A DNA stretch of 40,638 nucleotides from Chara braunii (taxonomy: Eukaryota > Streptophyta > Charophyceae > Charales > Characeae), in assembly GCA_003427395.1 (NCBI GenBank), contig BFEA01000118.1, forward strand, positions 1,711,131 through 1,751,768, read 5' to 3'. The notes under the pieces are model-generated. The model saw nothing but the letters and a program-made list of their open reading frames with translations, did not search any database and was not told where the DNA came from. Made by a program: the position numbers and the translations under genes. Positions 18,480 through 27,660 of the stretch are shown piece by piece (positions within the stretch are counted from its first letter, which is position 1; every line of letters starts with the position of its first letter).

Positions 18480-18629
18480 AGAGAGAAAACTGGTAAGCTG
18501 CGGATGTCAGACCTGGCAAAGCACTTCCACCTTCCAATCAATGCTGCAGCGAAAGAACTTGGAATCTGCCCAACTGTGCTGAAGAAGATTTGCAGAAGAA
18601 ACGGAATGCGACGCTGGCCTCATCGAAAG
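18480..18629 (+). CDS. RWP-RK domain transcription factor, exon
   Basis: RWP-RK proteins are plant and algal transcription factors (NLP and RKD groups) that act in nitrogen responses and in egg or gamete identity. The exon follows a strong acceptor (GGTCATGCTCTGCAG, ending 18479) and ends at a donor (CGAAAG followed by GTACAT at 18630). It encodes exactly 50 codons in phase 0 at both ends. It contains nearly the whole domain: the MSDLAKHFHLPINAAAKELG helices, CPTVLKKICRRNG, and the diagnostic RWPHRK at the very end. The residues that normally follow (a hydrophobic ISSL-like stretch) must be in a later exon that I did not find. The exon is intact, with no stops. Which RWP-RK subfamily it belongs to cannot be told from this exon. 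Confidence 0.92.
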
Positions 18630-18741
18630 GTACATTATCAAGTGAATAAGCCTTGGTCCTGAAACTTGTACCCTCATGGGTGAAGCGTATATTTTTGATA
18701 TTTTTTCTCAAGTTATCTTAGTTATGATGATTCTTTTTCTT

Positions 18742-18752
18742 CCGCAGAGGTC

Positions 18753-18784
<32 letters not shown>

Positions 18785-18802
18785 ATGGATGTCCTGAAGG
18801 AC
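18742..18802 (-). pseudogene. U6 snRNA-derived fragment, 5-prime complete
   Basis: On the minus strand it starts with a U6-like 5-prime hairpin (GTCCTTCAGGAC), then ATCCATTAAAATTGGAACGA and AGAGAAGATTAGCATGACCT. Identity stops near CTGCGG and A-rich sequence follows (AAGAAAAAGAATC). The break is within a few bases of that in the copy at 12515-12575. It lies about 110 bp downstream of the RWP-RK exon, inside the presumed intron. Confidence 0.85.
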
Positions 18803-18829
18803 AACAAGTTCTGATGATTCTATGTATGC

Positions 18830-19160
18830 AACTTCACATTCCTTTTTCTTCAAGTAAGAAAAACAAAAAAAAAAAGGCCCTTATGTTCTTGTCTCCATCC
18901 TATCCCTTAAGGAGCATTGGCCGCTGGGGAGAGGTCCATGATGCGCTGCGCGCCGGATTTGGGTCAAAGTTTTGGTGAGGGGTGGAGGATGAGGGCGATC
19001 GAGGGCGGGGAAGTGTGCAGAGGGGTGCGCGTACCGAAATGTTCACAGCGCGCCATGAAACGAGAGCGCTCGCCCTGGGGGCGGGGCACGCGGACGGCGT
19101 TGATGTGGATGAACATCTTGGAGGTGAGCCATCTGATATGCGGGCAGATCTTTTTTTGTT
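18830..19160. other. GC-rich stretch, possibly coding on the minus strand
   Basis: From about 18910 to 19145 the base composition is much richer in G and C than its surroundings. The minus strand reads MFIHINAVRVPRPQGERSRF in one frame without stops nearby. I do not recognise it. It may be a TE gene fragment rather than a host exon. Confidence 0.35.
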
Positions 19161-19456
19161 GTTTCCCCCGGTTGGCCGTTGTTGTTTTTGCTTCCTTCTT
19201 TTTTCATTTCTCGTGCGGCTGTTTTTTCTTTCCCTTCCTTTTTTCAGTTCTCGTGCGGCTGTTGTTTTGTGTCCCCCGTCGGTTGTTTTTCCTGCGGCTG
19301 TTTCTTTTGTTTCCCCCGGTTGGCCGTTGCTGTTTTCGCTTCCTCCTTTTCCATTTCTTGTGCGGCTGATTTTTCTTTCCCGTCCTTTTTTCAGTTCGCG
19401 CGCGGCTGTTGTTTTGTGCCCCCCGTCGTTTGTTTTTCCCGCGGCTGCTGTTTTTC
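19161..19456 (+). repeat. Two-copy tandem repeat, 148-bp period, pyrimidine-rich
   Basis: Copies at 19161-19308 and 19309-19456 both begin GTTTCCCCCGGTTGGCCGTT and share the order TCGTGCGGCTG, TTTTTTCAGTTC and TTGTTTTGTG. They are about 85-90 percent alike by eye. A related but shorter stretch continues to about 19580. Confidence 0.8.
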
Positions 19457-19580
19457 TCGCACCTGTTCATTTTGTGTTTTTTTCTCTTCTTGTGTGGCTG
19501 TCGTTTTGTGTTTTTTTTTTCTTTTCTTTTGTGTCCGGCCCGTTGTTTGTTCATCTTGTGTGGCCCGTTCCCCTTTTCTC

Positions 19581-21025
19581 ATTTCTTCAAAAAAAAAACG
19601 TGGACCCACATAGGGTTGCCCGCCTGCCCACCCACACACACACACATGTTAGTATTAATATTTTGAAGTTCACTGTTAACTGTTGTAGCTGGGGGTTGAA
19701 TCCCCGCACAGATTTGAGAAACCCAACTGCCCGATGAGATAATCTTTGAGGCAGACTGGGACACTGTGTGATTTTGGGGAATTTTTTTTTATAAGTGAAT
19801 CCCGTGTCAGGCGGCTGCCACGTCAGGATGTGTTTGTGTGCCCAAACCCTAACCTTGCAGAGTGTGGAAAATGGGCGGAATGGCAGAAATGGAAAATGTG
19901 TCGAATCGGAGATGGGTTTAGAAAGGACGAAACAGGGCCAAGAGCGATCGCACCGTTCTGGTAAGCGCGAGCGCTAATTTTTGAATTTTTGTGCCAACAA
20001 GCGCGGACTCGCCGTGCACGGGGGCATTCGTCCCATCCTACACCCTTTCAACGGAAAAGCAGGGAAGCGCGAGAAGCCCAACGTGCCACGTCACGCTGCG
20101 CCTACGGGCGTGGCTTGTCGACGGAAAGACAGGAGGGGGATGAGAGAAGGGAGAGGAGAAAGACAAGGGAAGGAGGGGAAGCTAAAAAAAAGGACAAGGA
20201 CAAGGGTCTCCATAAAGAGGAAAAAGGAGAGTAAGGAGAGGCGAGTGGGAGCGATGGTATAGCAGCAGGAAGAGGAGGAGCACCATCGAACGGAGAGAGA
20301 AAGACGGAAGAAGGGATCCAAGACGAGAGAATTCACCACGACCAAAGGGGGAAAGGACAAAGAACCACCCAACACGAAGGGAGAGGAAAACGAGACCGGG
20401 AGGGGGGGCACCTCCTGAAATAGAAAGACGTCCTAGGAGGAAAGTTTCAGAGCGACAAGACACAAGCAGCCAAAGGAGCCGGACACACATCATTCCTCCA
20501 ACGACTCTCACCTAAGTCAAGTCGATCCCATCCACAACCAAGGTATGATCCCCCGAACACAGACTCGAGGACGGACAAGCAAGCAAAGAACAGCGGGAAG
20601 GACAAAGGAGCAAGCGAGGAAGCAGCATTCTTTCTCAAGAATAACGGGATTGATTTTGTTCAAGATATGAGTAGAAAGCCAGTTTTCGTATGTCGTTCAA
20701 TCCCTAGGCTGCAAAACTCTTCAACAATAGAGTCCGGTTTACCCCTGTCCTCGCACTAGGATTCCTAATCAGTCGATAGAACGCAACTGAGGTCTAGACC
20801 CCGCCGTGAGCATACGGACGATCCAAATTAGACAACGAATACAACCACTACATCTAGGTCACTCTTCTGCACATAGAGAAATACAAACGTGGGACAAAAT
20901 AATTGCAAACAAACGACAGACAGGACAAGCAACAAGCTTTGCAGTTGTACCGGCGATAGGTTCCACCCGCCGCCTACACATTGCATCCATCTCTCGTCGA
21001 ACCAGACCCAACACCACCCCCCAAA
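19581..21025. other. No gene recognised; purine-rich tract
   Basis: Contains a short (CA)n near 19635, a fragment resembling the satellite-like repeat (GGAAAATGTGTCGAATCGGA near 19888), and an A/G-rich plus strand from about 20120 to 20460. The Lys/Arg/Glu-rich open frames there follow from composition. The last 400 bp form the left flank of Gypsy-2. Confidence 0.45.
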
Positions 21026-21489
21026 TGTAACGGGTGCAGAGGCAGAGGAGGAGGAGGGAACAGAGGGAGAGAGAGTGAGAGCACACACACACACTCACTC
21101 ACTCACGTGACTGAACTCGACCGGACGCAAAACCAGGGGCTGAGGCAAAAGTCGAAGTCTTGGTTTCGAAGGCCCAAACAGCAAGTCACACTGAGTACGA
21201 GTACAGCAGCAGAAAGCTGGTACGAGACTGGTTCCCGTACCGTACGAGGAGCCGGTATAAGTACCGGTGACACGTACGATACCAGGGGCATTTCTGCAAA
21301 GGCCCCGAGGGCAGAACTGAAAAATGCGGTATTTGAAAGTGGCGCCCGAATTGCAGCATGGCGCCAGTTGTCCAAAATCCTACGGTACCAAAGGAGGGGT
21401 TTGGAAAAAGGGTGCCAGGCCGAAAACGGGATGCAGCCGAAACAGCAAAAAGATAGACCAGGGATCGAGTCCTGACGGAGTCCGTAACA
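21026..21489 (-). repeat. 3-prime long terminal repeat of Gypsy-2
   Basis: 464 bp from TGTAACGGGTGCAG to GGAGTCCGTAACA on the plus strand, so it has TGT...ACA ends. The right edge abuts a pyrimidine tract, the reverse complement of a polypurine tract, exactly as expected for the 3-prime LTR of a minus-strand element. The five bases outside the left edge (CCAAA) match the five outside the far right stump (CCGAA) at four positions. The LTR contains CGTACG-rich palindromic words near 21235-21280. Confidence 0.8.
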
Positions 21490-21504
21490 CTATCCCCTCC
21501 CTCT
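21490..21504 (-). promoter_or_regulatory. Gypsy-2 polypurine tract
   Basis: On the minus strand it reads AGAGGGAGGGGATAG and touches the LTR start TGTTACGG. This is the standard position and composition of the plus-strand primer of LTR retrotransposons. Confidence 0.8.
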
Positions 21505-21639
21505 AGAAGGCAACGTCCCGACTGCCAAAAATCATGAAGCAATGCTGAAATCTGTGAAGGACGGGACGGGGCCGATTACTGGTTAACAAGTTGAAAGGGG
21601 AGAGGGGTATAATGTGGGTGGCATGGGCTGCGTGAGTAA

Positions 21640-22045
21640 GAGGGAACAGGGTTTGGTACCCGTGAACAGAGTTGTCCTACTGATGAACTAGGGGGTTTGC
21701 AGGAAACAGGGAAGTCCTACAAATGAACTATATGGACGGCAGGGAGCAGGGTAGTCCTACTGATGAACTAAGGGGACTGCATGGTTTGCTATAGGTTAAG
21801 GGGGAGCAGAGTTCAGGGAACAGGGGACTTCTATTGAAGTTCTACTGGGTAAGTGAAACAGTGGTTAGGGAAACAGGGATCTGCTAATGATGAATTAGGG
21901 GTGCTGCAGGGGGAACAGGGTAGTCCTATAGATGGTTGACAAGTGTGAAGAGGTAACAGGGTTTCCTATTGATGATCTACAAGGGAGAGCAGGTAACAAA
22001 GTTTCTTATGGATATTCTACAAGGGTGAACGGGTATTTCAGTGGA
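21640..22045. repeat. Degenerate tandem repeat in Gypsy-2 3-prime region
   Basis: Several imperfect units built around GGGAACAGGG, then AGTCCTACTGATGAACTA and a GGGG..TGCA spacer. Spacing is about 60 bp and becomes irregular to the right. Confidence 0.6.
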
Positions 22046-22262
22046 AATTTTATAGGGTTATGGGTTGTCAGGGGATGAAAAAAATAATAATAATAAGAAA
22101 AAATAAAAATTGTTTGTTGCAAGGTTCAAGGGCACAGTTTGCATGTACAAGGGCTGGGATGTTTGATGGTATGTGGGTACAGAGTCGGAGGTCTGCAATG
22201 GGTCACGGGGTCTGGGGGAGGTCTTCAAGTGTCTTGATCGGCAGCAAGAAGGGGTCTTCGGA

Positions 22263-22453
22263 AGTCTTGGTCAGATCGATGATGAAAGCAAGGCGAACTG
22301 CAAAGGTCTTGGTCAGGTCGATGATGGAAGCAAGGCGAACTGCAAAGGTCTTGGTCANGGTCTTGGTCAAGTCGATGATGGAAGCAAGGCGAACTGCAAA
22401 GGTCTTGGTCAGGTCGATGATGGAAGCAAGGCGAACTGCAAAGGTCTTGGTCA
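22263..22453. repeat. 42-bp tandem repeat with contig join
   Basis: Four full units start at 22263, 22305, 22359 and 22401, plus partial units at 22347 and 22443. Each contains GGTCTTGGTCAGGTCGATGA and AAGGCGAACTGCAAA. The 42-bp length keeps frame, giving a spurious 14-residue repeated peptide on either strand. A single N at 22358 falls within the array, so the copy number is uncertain. Confidence 0.9.
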
Positions 22454-22963
22454 GCGGCAAGGGGGGTCTTCAATGGTCTTTGTCAAGGAGAAACAAGATG
22501 CTGAGTGTTGATGCGTGGAAAGTCAAGAGGTCCATGTTCGATGGCTGTGGGCACGTCCGGTACATGATCTGCAGTGAAGTCTGATCCGGTAGCAAGGAAG
22601 TCGCAGAGTGGTACATGGTTCATGTCAAAAGTAGCTGCTCCAGGGAGTCTGCGAGGCAGGGTGCCGGTCAGGTGTAGCAGCATGGTGGCCAATCCAGCTG
22701 CATAATCTCCATGAACAGTGGTGCAACAAGCCATCGTCCTCGTGCGCATGCCATTAGATCCTTTATCGTCGGCGTCACGCAGGTCCACAAGCATTGGCGA
22801 ATGGGGCAGGGCTAGGCAAGGGACAAGGGCAGATCAGACATCAGGAATCGGGGTCAAGGGCAAGGGTGGCTGTGGCAGGGGTGTGTGTAGAACAAGGTGG
22901 CGAGGTTGTAGCAGGGTTTAAGCAAGGGTTCAGGGTTTTAGCCAGGTATAGGCAGGGGGATAG

Positions 22964-23833
22964 CTAGGAAGCAGGGTGGGAACGATCATAGGCACGGACA
23001 AGTCTCATGGCATTCTTGAGATTTTCAAGGGGTTCCCATGTTGGTTCTTCATCCGGGTAGCCTGCCCACTTGACTTTGTATTCTTTGATTCGTTCCGGGT
23101 GATCAGCGACTTGGGTTGTTCTACGGCCAATGATGGATTCCATGGAGAATTCAGGTCCAGTGGGGAGCATGATAGGAGGGGGACGAGGGTGAGGGCGATC
23201 AAAGAGCTGTGGTGGGGATTCATGGTATTCTTTGAGGTATTCGACATGGAAGACAGGGTGGACACGGCTCATGTCAGGGGGAAGCTGGAGTTTGTAATTA
23301 ACGGGGGAGGTTTGTTCAATGATGGGGAAGGGACCGAGCCACTTGTTTGAGAGTTTCTTGGACAAGCCCTGTTCGGGTTCAAAGCGTCTGGTGGAGAGCC
23401 AGACCTTGTCCCCGACTTGGAAGGTGATATCACGGCAATGCTTGTTGGCTTGTTTAGCTTGTTGTTCCTGGGTGTGTTGGATTGACTCGGTTGCTTCTCT
23501 TAGGAGACGGTTCATTGTTGCAACCCATTCATTGAGAGAGGGGCAGGGGGAGGATGGGTTGAGTTGAGAGGGGAGCAAGAAATCAGAGGGCAAGCGGGGG
23601 TGATAGCCAAGGTTGAGGTAAAAGGGGGACATGCCAGTGGAAGGGCAAACGACATTGTTGTAGGCAATCTCGGCGGCGGTGAGCAACTGATCCCAATCAT
23701 GCTGGTGGGGATGACAATACTTTCGCAAGATTCTTTGGAGAGTATCATTCATCTTCTCCGTTTGTCCGTCAGTCTGTGGGTGGAATGCAGTGCTGTACCT
23801 AAGCGAAGTTCCGTAGGCATGGAAGAGTTGTTT
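22964..23833 (-). CDS. Gypsy-2 integrase C-terminal part with chromodomain
   Basis: Read on the minus strand, this continues in frame from the integrase core after a single TAG. It starts KQLFHAYGTSL, then HPQTDGQTEKMND, which carries the third catalytic residue (E) of the D,D,E core. Next comes the conserved VCPSTGMSPFYLNLGYHPRL block and the SH3-like FQVGDKVWLST...LSNKWLGPFPI segment. The C-terminus (MESIIGRR, YKVKWAGYPDEEPTWEPLEN) is a chromodomain with its aromatic residues in place, so this is a chromovirus. It ends at a stop near 22964 and is uninterrupted over about 290 codons. Confidence 0.93.
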   Translation of the reverse strand, partial: KQLFHAYGTSLRYSTAFHPQTDGQTEKMNDTLQRILRKYCHPHQHDWDQLLTAAEIAYNNVVCPSTGMSPFYLNLGYHPRLPSDFLLPSQLNPSSPCPSLNEWVATMNRLLREATESIQHTQEQQAKQANKHCRDITFQVGDKVWLSTRRFEPEQGLSKKLSNKWLGPFPIIEQTSPVNYKLQLPPDMSRVHPVFHVEYLKEYHESPPQLFDRPHPRPPPIMLPTGPEFSMESIIGRRTTQVADHPERIKEYKVKWAGYPDEEPTWEPLENLKNAMRLVRAYDRSHPAS

Positions 23834-24347
23834 CTAGAATTGGGAGAGGAAGCGGGGGCCGCGATCACTGATGATATTCTCGGGGAGGCCGTGGTGTCGG
23901 GCGACATGGTCGATGAAGAGAATGACAATGTCTTTGGCATTGTGCGAGGTGGTACAAGGAATGAAATGAGCACGTTTGGTCAGGCGACAAACAATGACGT
24001 AGATGCAATCATGCCCGCGGTCGGTCTTGGGAAAACCGCATATGAAGTCCATGGAAACGGACTGCCATCGGTGCGTGGGGATGGGCAATGATTGGAGCTT
24101 ACCGGGTTTGGCCCGGTTCGAGGGGTTGACAGCTTGACATGTGGGGCACGAGCGGATGTAGGCTTTGACGTCGGCAAGGATAGAAGGCCAATGGAAATAT
24201 CGGGAGATGGTGTCAAAGGTTTTTTGGAAACCAAGGTGGCCAGCGGTCTTGGCGTCGTGGTGCTCTGCCAAGAGCTGGGCGCGGAGGCCACGGGCGTCAG
24301 GGATGCAGAGTCGACGAGTGCCTTTGGTCTCGATGTACAGGCGGTTG
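23834..24347 (-). CDS. Gypsy-2 integrase zinc finger and catalytic core
   Basis: The minus-strand frame contains the H-H-C-C zinc-binding part (EHHDAKTAGH, later SCPTCQAVNP), then the core with VSMDFICGFPKT (first aspartate) and NIISDRGPRF (second aspartate). It stops at a TAG (23834-23836 region) where SQF is followed directly by KQLFH. The family normally has Trp here, so one TGG-to-TAG change accounts for it. Upstream the frame is open through LYIETKGTRRLCIP, the linker from RNase H. Confidence 0.9.
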
Positions 24348-24960
24348 TCATGTAGGGAATAGTCGGGGATAGGGTCGAGGTCGCGGAGTTTGTTGTAGAT
24401 GGTGCAGAAGTCGGCGCAAGAGAGGTATCCTTGGGTGTAGCGATGGCAGGAGCTGGATGTGGGTCATGGCGGCATAGACTTTCTCGGGGGGTTTGTGATT
24501 GGGGCGGTGGGAGAGGGCATCGGCCACGCGGTTGCTCTTGCCAGGGGTGTGATAAATGGTAAAGGTCAATTGGGCAATGAAGTCTAGCCAGCGGGTTTGG
24601 CGAGGGGTGATGTCTTTCTTGGTAAAGATGGAGGAGACAACGGTGTTATCGGTACGGATGGTGAAGTATTGCCCATCGAGGTACGGGCGCCAGACTTTGA
24701 GGGTGTAGACCACGGCGAGGAGCTCCTTCTCGTTGGATGGGTAGTTCATTTCTGCGGGAAGGAGTTTCTTGCTGGCGAATGCGATGGGGTGCTCGCCGGG
24801 TGGGCATTGGGAGTGAGTGGGGGAGTCCTTGATGGAGGGGGTTTCCGCGGGGTCGGGGGGAAAGTGCTGGGATAAGACGGCCTCGATGGCAAAGTCGGAG
24901 GCATCCGTAGTGACGAAGAAGTGGCGAGTGGGGTCGACGATTTTGAGGACGGGCAGTGGT
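24348..24960 (-). pseudogene. Gypsy-2 RNase H
   Basis: Shows FFVTTDASDFAIEAVLSQHF (RNase H first catalytic aspartate), then FASKKLLPAEMNYPSNEKEL with its glutamate, and YFTIRTDNTVVSSIF with the next aspartate. It continues HTPGKSNRVADALSHRP. The pieces lie in different frames: one shift lies near 24955 and another near 24445, so the present copy is not translatable as one protein. These may be mutations or base errors. Confidence 0.85.
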
Positions 24961-26097
24961 GATGAGCTCCTTGAGTTTGTCGAAGGCGGCTTGGCGGCGA
25001 AGCGAAGGGTCCGGTGGCACGGGTGAGCTCATGGAGAGGGTAGGAAACGTCGGAGAAGTTGCGGATGAAGGGGCGGTAGTAGTTGGCGAGTCCCGTGAAG
25101 GAGCGAAGTTGGGTTAAAGTGGTGGGAGGGGGGAACTCGATGAGGGCAGAGACCTTTTTGGGGTCCATGCGGATGCCGTCGGTGGAGACAATGTGACCAA
25201 GGTATTCTACGCTAGAGGCAGCAAATGTGCATTTGTTGAGCTTGGCGTAGAATTTCTGGTCGCGGAGGATGGCGAGAACTTGGCGGAGATGATCAAGGTG
25301 GGACTCAAAGGTGGGGCTAAAAACAAGGATGTCGTCGAGGTAGATCACGACACAAACTTCGAGGAGGTCGCGAAAGATGTGGTTCATGGTGGATTGGAAT
25401 GTGGCGGGGGCGTTGGTGAGACCGAAAGGCATTACGAGAAACTCGTAGTGCCCGAAGCGGGAGTGGAAGGCGGTTTTGTGGGTGTCCTCCCCNGAGACCG
25501 AAAGGCATTACGAGAAACTCGTAGTGCCCGAAGCGGGAGTGGAAGGCGGTTTTGTGGGTGTCCTCCCCGCGGATGCGGATCTGGTGGAAGCCATTGCGGA
25601 GGTCGATCTTGGTGAAGTATTTGGCTCCACGGAGGCGATCAAGAAGTTCGGATATCCGGGGAAGCGGATACTTGTTCTTGATTGTGATCCGGTTCAAAGC
25701 GCAGTAATCCGTGCACATGCGGAGTTCCGAGGTATCGTTCTTCTTGACGAAGAGACAGCTGGTGCCGAAGGGGGAGGAGTTAGGCTTAATGAATCCTTTT
25801 TCAAGGAGTTCATTGAGCTGGCGCTTCATTTCTTCGGCCTCAGGGACGGAGAGCTGGTATGGGGGGCGGCAAGGGGGGGAGTGGCCGGGCTCGAGATCGA
25901 TGGTGTGGGAAACACCTCGGTCGGGTGGTAGTCCGACGGGCAAGGATTCGGGAAACACGTCTTTGAATTCGGATAGGAGGGCGGAGAAGGGTCGGAGGGG
26001 GGGTTTTGGTCGGGTTTGTCCGTTGGAAGCAAGTCCTCGGGACGGTCGCGGTCAATGACAAGGCAATACTGGGCGGAGTCGGGGTGCTCCCCACTGG
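24961..26097 (-). pseudogene. Gypsy-2 reverse transcriptase with N-terminal linker
   Basis: On the minus strand it reads [20 protein letters not shown] (the linker before RT), [36 protein letters not shown] and [15 protein letters not shown]. It then runs [14 protein letters not shown] and VIYLDDILVFSP, with the YLDD catalytic motif intact. The break at 25493 is an assembly artefact (see the 25418-25568 entry). A further frameshift lies near 25015. Upstream only about 45 codons of linker ([15 protein letters not shown]) remain; protease and gag are absent because the element ends at 26111. Confidence 0.9.
25418..25568. repeat. 75-bp exact duplication around a single N (assembly)
   Basis: Positions 25418-25492 and 25494-25568 are identical over 75 bp and separated by one N (25493). 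This is the mark of two overlapping contig ends placed side by side rather than merged. The excess is 76 bases. Removing that excess brings the two reverse transcriptase frames into register (the offset between them, 526 minus 76, is 450, a multiple of three). Confidence 0.95.
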
Positions 26098-26111
26098 CGG
26101 AGTCCGTAACA
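26098..26111 (-). repeat. Stump of Gypsy-2 5-prime LTR
   Basis: The 14 bases CGGAGTCCGTAACA repeat the outer end of the LTR (21476-21489). They are joined directly to the reverse transcriptase linker, so the 5-prime LTR, primer-binding site, gag and protease are missing. A matching GGCGGAGTC lies just inside the pol sequence (26073-26081), which would favour a deletion between short repeats. The next five bases, CCGAA, resemble the left flank CCAAA. Confidence 0.65.
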
Positions 26112-26687
26112 CCGAACCTGTTTCCCACTACCAACCAACCACTCCCCCACCCACCACCCACGAGGCGAAGAGCCCCCAATCATCAACACCCCTACCCCCC
26201 GGTCCACACGCAACCCTGACTCTACTATGCCGCGACCAACAACCAGATTACCCCATCGAAACGGAACCAAGCAGAAACTAACAGTACAATATTCTCGCAA
26301 AAGAGAAGGGTTAATCGAAGGGAAAAGGAAATTTCCTACCCTGCCTTCCGGGTGCAACCTCGATACGATTTCAACATATAGCCAGATCCTTACTAACAAA
26401 GATCGACCTAACTACCAATTGTCCATCAATATGTTTAATGATTAAATTATTCCTTTAGCATAATTAATAAATTGTTGGACCCTGGCGAGCGTTGTCACCC
26501 TTTGGCTTTCGGGAAAAGCACTCGTCTCTGCCAGGATCCAGCACTGAGAGATTAGTCTTGCAGACTCCCCAACATCCCACACAACGGTCGCATTGAGGTA
26601 GGTGCTCATACAACATAATTCGCGCCTAAATTACCCTAAAGCGGCTGCTACTGTATCCCACAGGAGAATATTACTCTCTCTCAAACA
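26112..26687 (+). other. Flank of Gypsy-2 and probable LINE 5-prime leader
   Basis: The first half is A/C-rich flank, resembling in composition the left flank of Gypsy-2. From about 26470 onward (GGACCCTGGCGAGCGTTGTC) the sequence is probably the untranslated leader of the LINE, since ORF1 starts at 26688. The exact LINE start and a target-site duplication were not found. Confidence 0.45.
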
Positions 26688-27660
26688 ATGGCAATCACGT
26701 ATGGTCAAGCGGCTAGAAAAGCCATAACCGAGGATGACAAAGTTCAGTCGGACGCCAAGTCGAGCACATGAGAAACCAAGCATAACTCCAATGACACCAC
26801 ACAAGCCTCTATCCATGAAACACGAGGGGTTACGACGGGACATGGATCGTTGGGACATAGAGCAATGGACTTCCTCATGAGTAGAACGGAGATCAAATCT
26901 GAAATCGTCAAATCCAAGGAAATAATCGAGAATGGAGAAGGAGAAGACGTTGAAGTCAAAGTATCGTAATACCCAAAACAGGACCTGCAATCACTCAATG
27001 AAGTCTATGAAAAACATTCCGTGTTGTTCAATTTCACAAACAAAAACAGGGACTTGCCACTCGATGAAAAAAGGAAATGGATAGTGGAAAGACTCAGAGA
27101 AATGGAGAGTGTTCCAGGTATGGAGCCAAAGTGTCCTACCACAAAAGAGGTAGGTACACAGTCATGATTCTCTGCATGGACCCATCCTATGCCCAATTCC
27201 TCATCTCCCTGGGCTCACTGAAATGCAAGGGCTCTGTAGTTACAATCCAGCGTTGGAAACCACCAAGGGAACCACAGGCCGAGGCTTCCAAACACAGGCA
27301 AATGATGCTCCAGAACCACTTCTGGTTCAGTTCGACAACCTGTTCGAAGGCATGCATAGTTTCGTATAGAAAAGATTACAGGAGGAATATCCCAACAATC
27401 CCATCATAGATTGGCTCCAAGCCAACCCAGACTCCATGGCACCCAACCACGATTCACGAGTGGCCTGCCTGGAGGTCTCATTAGGAACACCTTCGAGCTT
27501 CCCTGAGTCATGGATTTTCAGAAAGAACGGACAGTGAGTAACAATCTTCATCTCCACCAAAACGAATCCCTACTGTTTTCGCTGCAGAAAAAGAGGTCAT
27601 TTGGGAACAAACTGCCCCCGGATGGGTGAAAGGGACAAAAAGGTGGTTCTCAAATAGTCG
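26688..27660 (+). pseudogene. LINE ORF1, N-terminal part with CCHC zinc knuckle
   Basis: The ATG at 26688 opens MAITYGQAARKAITEDDKV, which runs to a TGA at 26769-26771. The same frame resumes (ETKHNSNDTTQASIHETRG, later FTNKNRDLPLDEKRKWIVER) with another stop near 26967. A frameshift then leads to CFRCRKRGHLGTNC (27574-27615), a C-x2-C-x4-H-x4-C zinc knuckle typical of ORF1 RNA-binding proteins in plant L1 elements. A TAG follows at 27658. The protein would bind element RNA in the retrotransposition particle. This copy is broken by at least two stops and one frameshift. Confidence 0.85.

Larger units (their letters stand above)
21505..22963 (-). other. Gypsy-2 untranslated region between pol and PPT
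   Basis: About 1.4 kb without a recognisable gene, unusually long for a 3-prime untranslated region in this type of element. It holds two sets of internal repeats, described separately. Confidence 0.6.

Noticed and set aside
19686-19705. T-arm-like hairpin GGGGGTTGAATCCCC
   Set aside because: No A box, D arm or anticodon arm could be found upstream at the right spacing, so a tRNA call is not supported.
20120-20460. Lys/Arg/Glu-rich frames
   Set aside because: Explained by a purine-rich strand; no domain or splice signals.
22173-22584. Repeated 14-residue peptide resembling a repeat protein
   Set aside because: It is a 42-bp non-coding tandem repeat in the gypsy 3-prime region that keeps frame on both strands because 42 is a multiple of three.
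26620-26645. CCCTAAA-like word suggesting plant telomere repeat
   Set aside because: A single occurrence, not an array.
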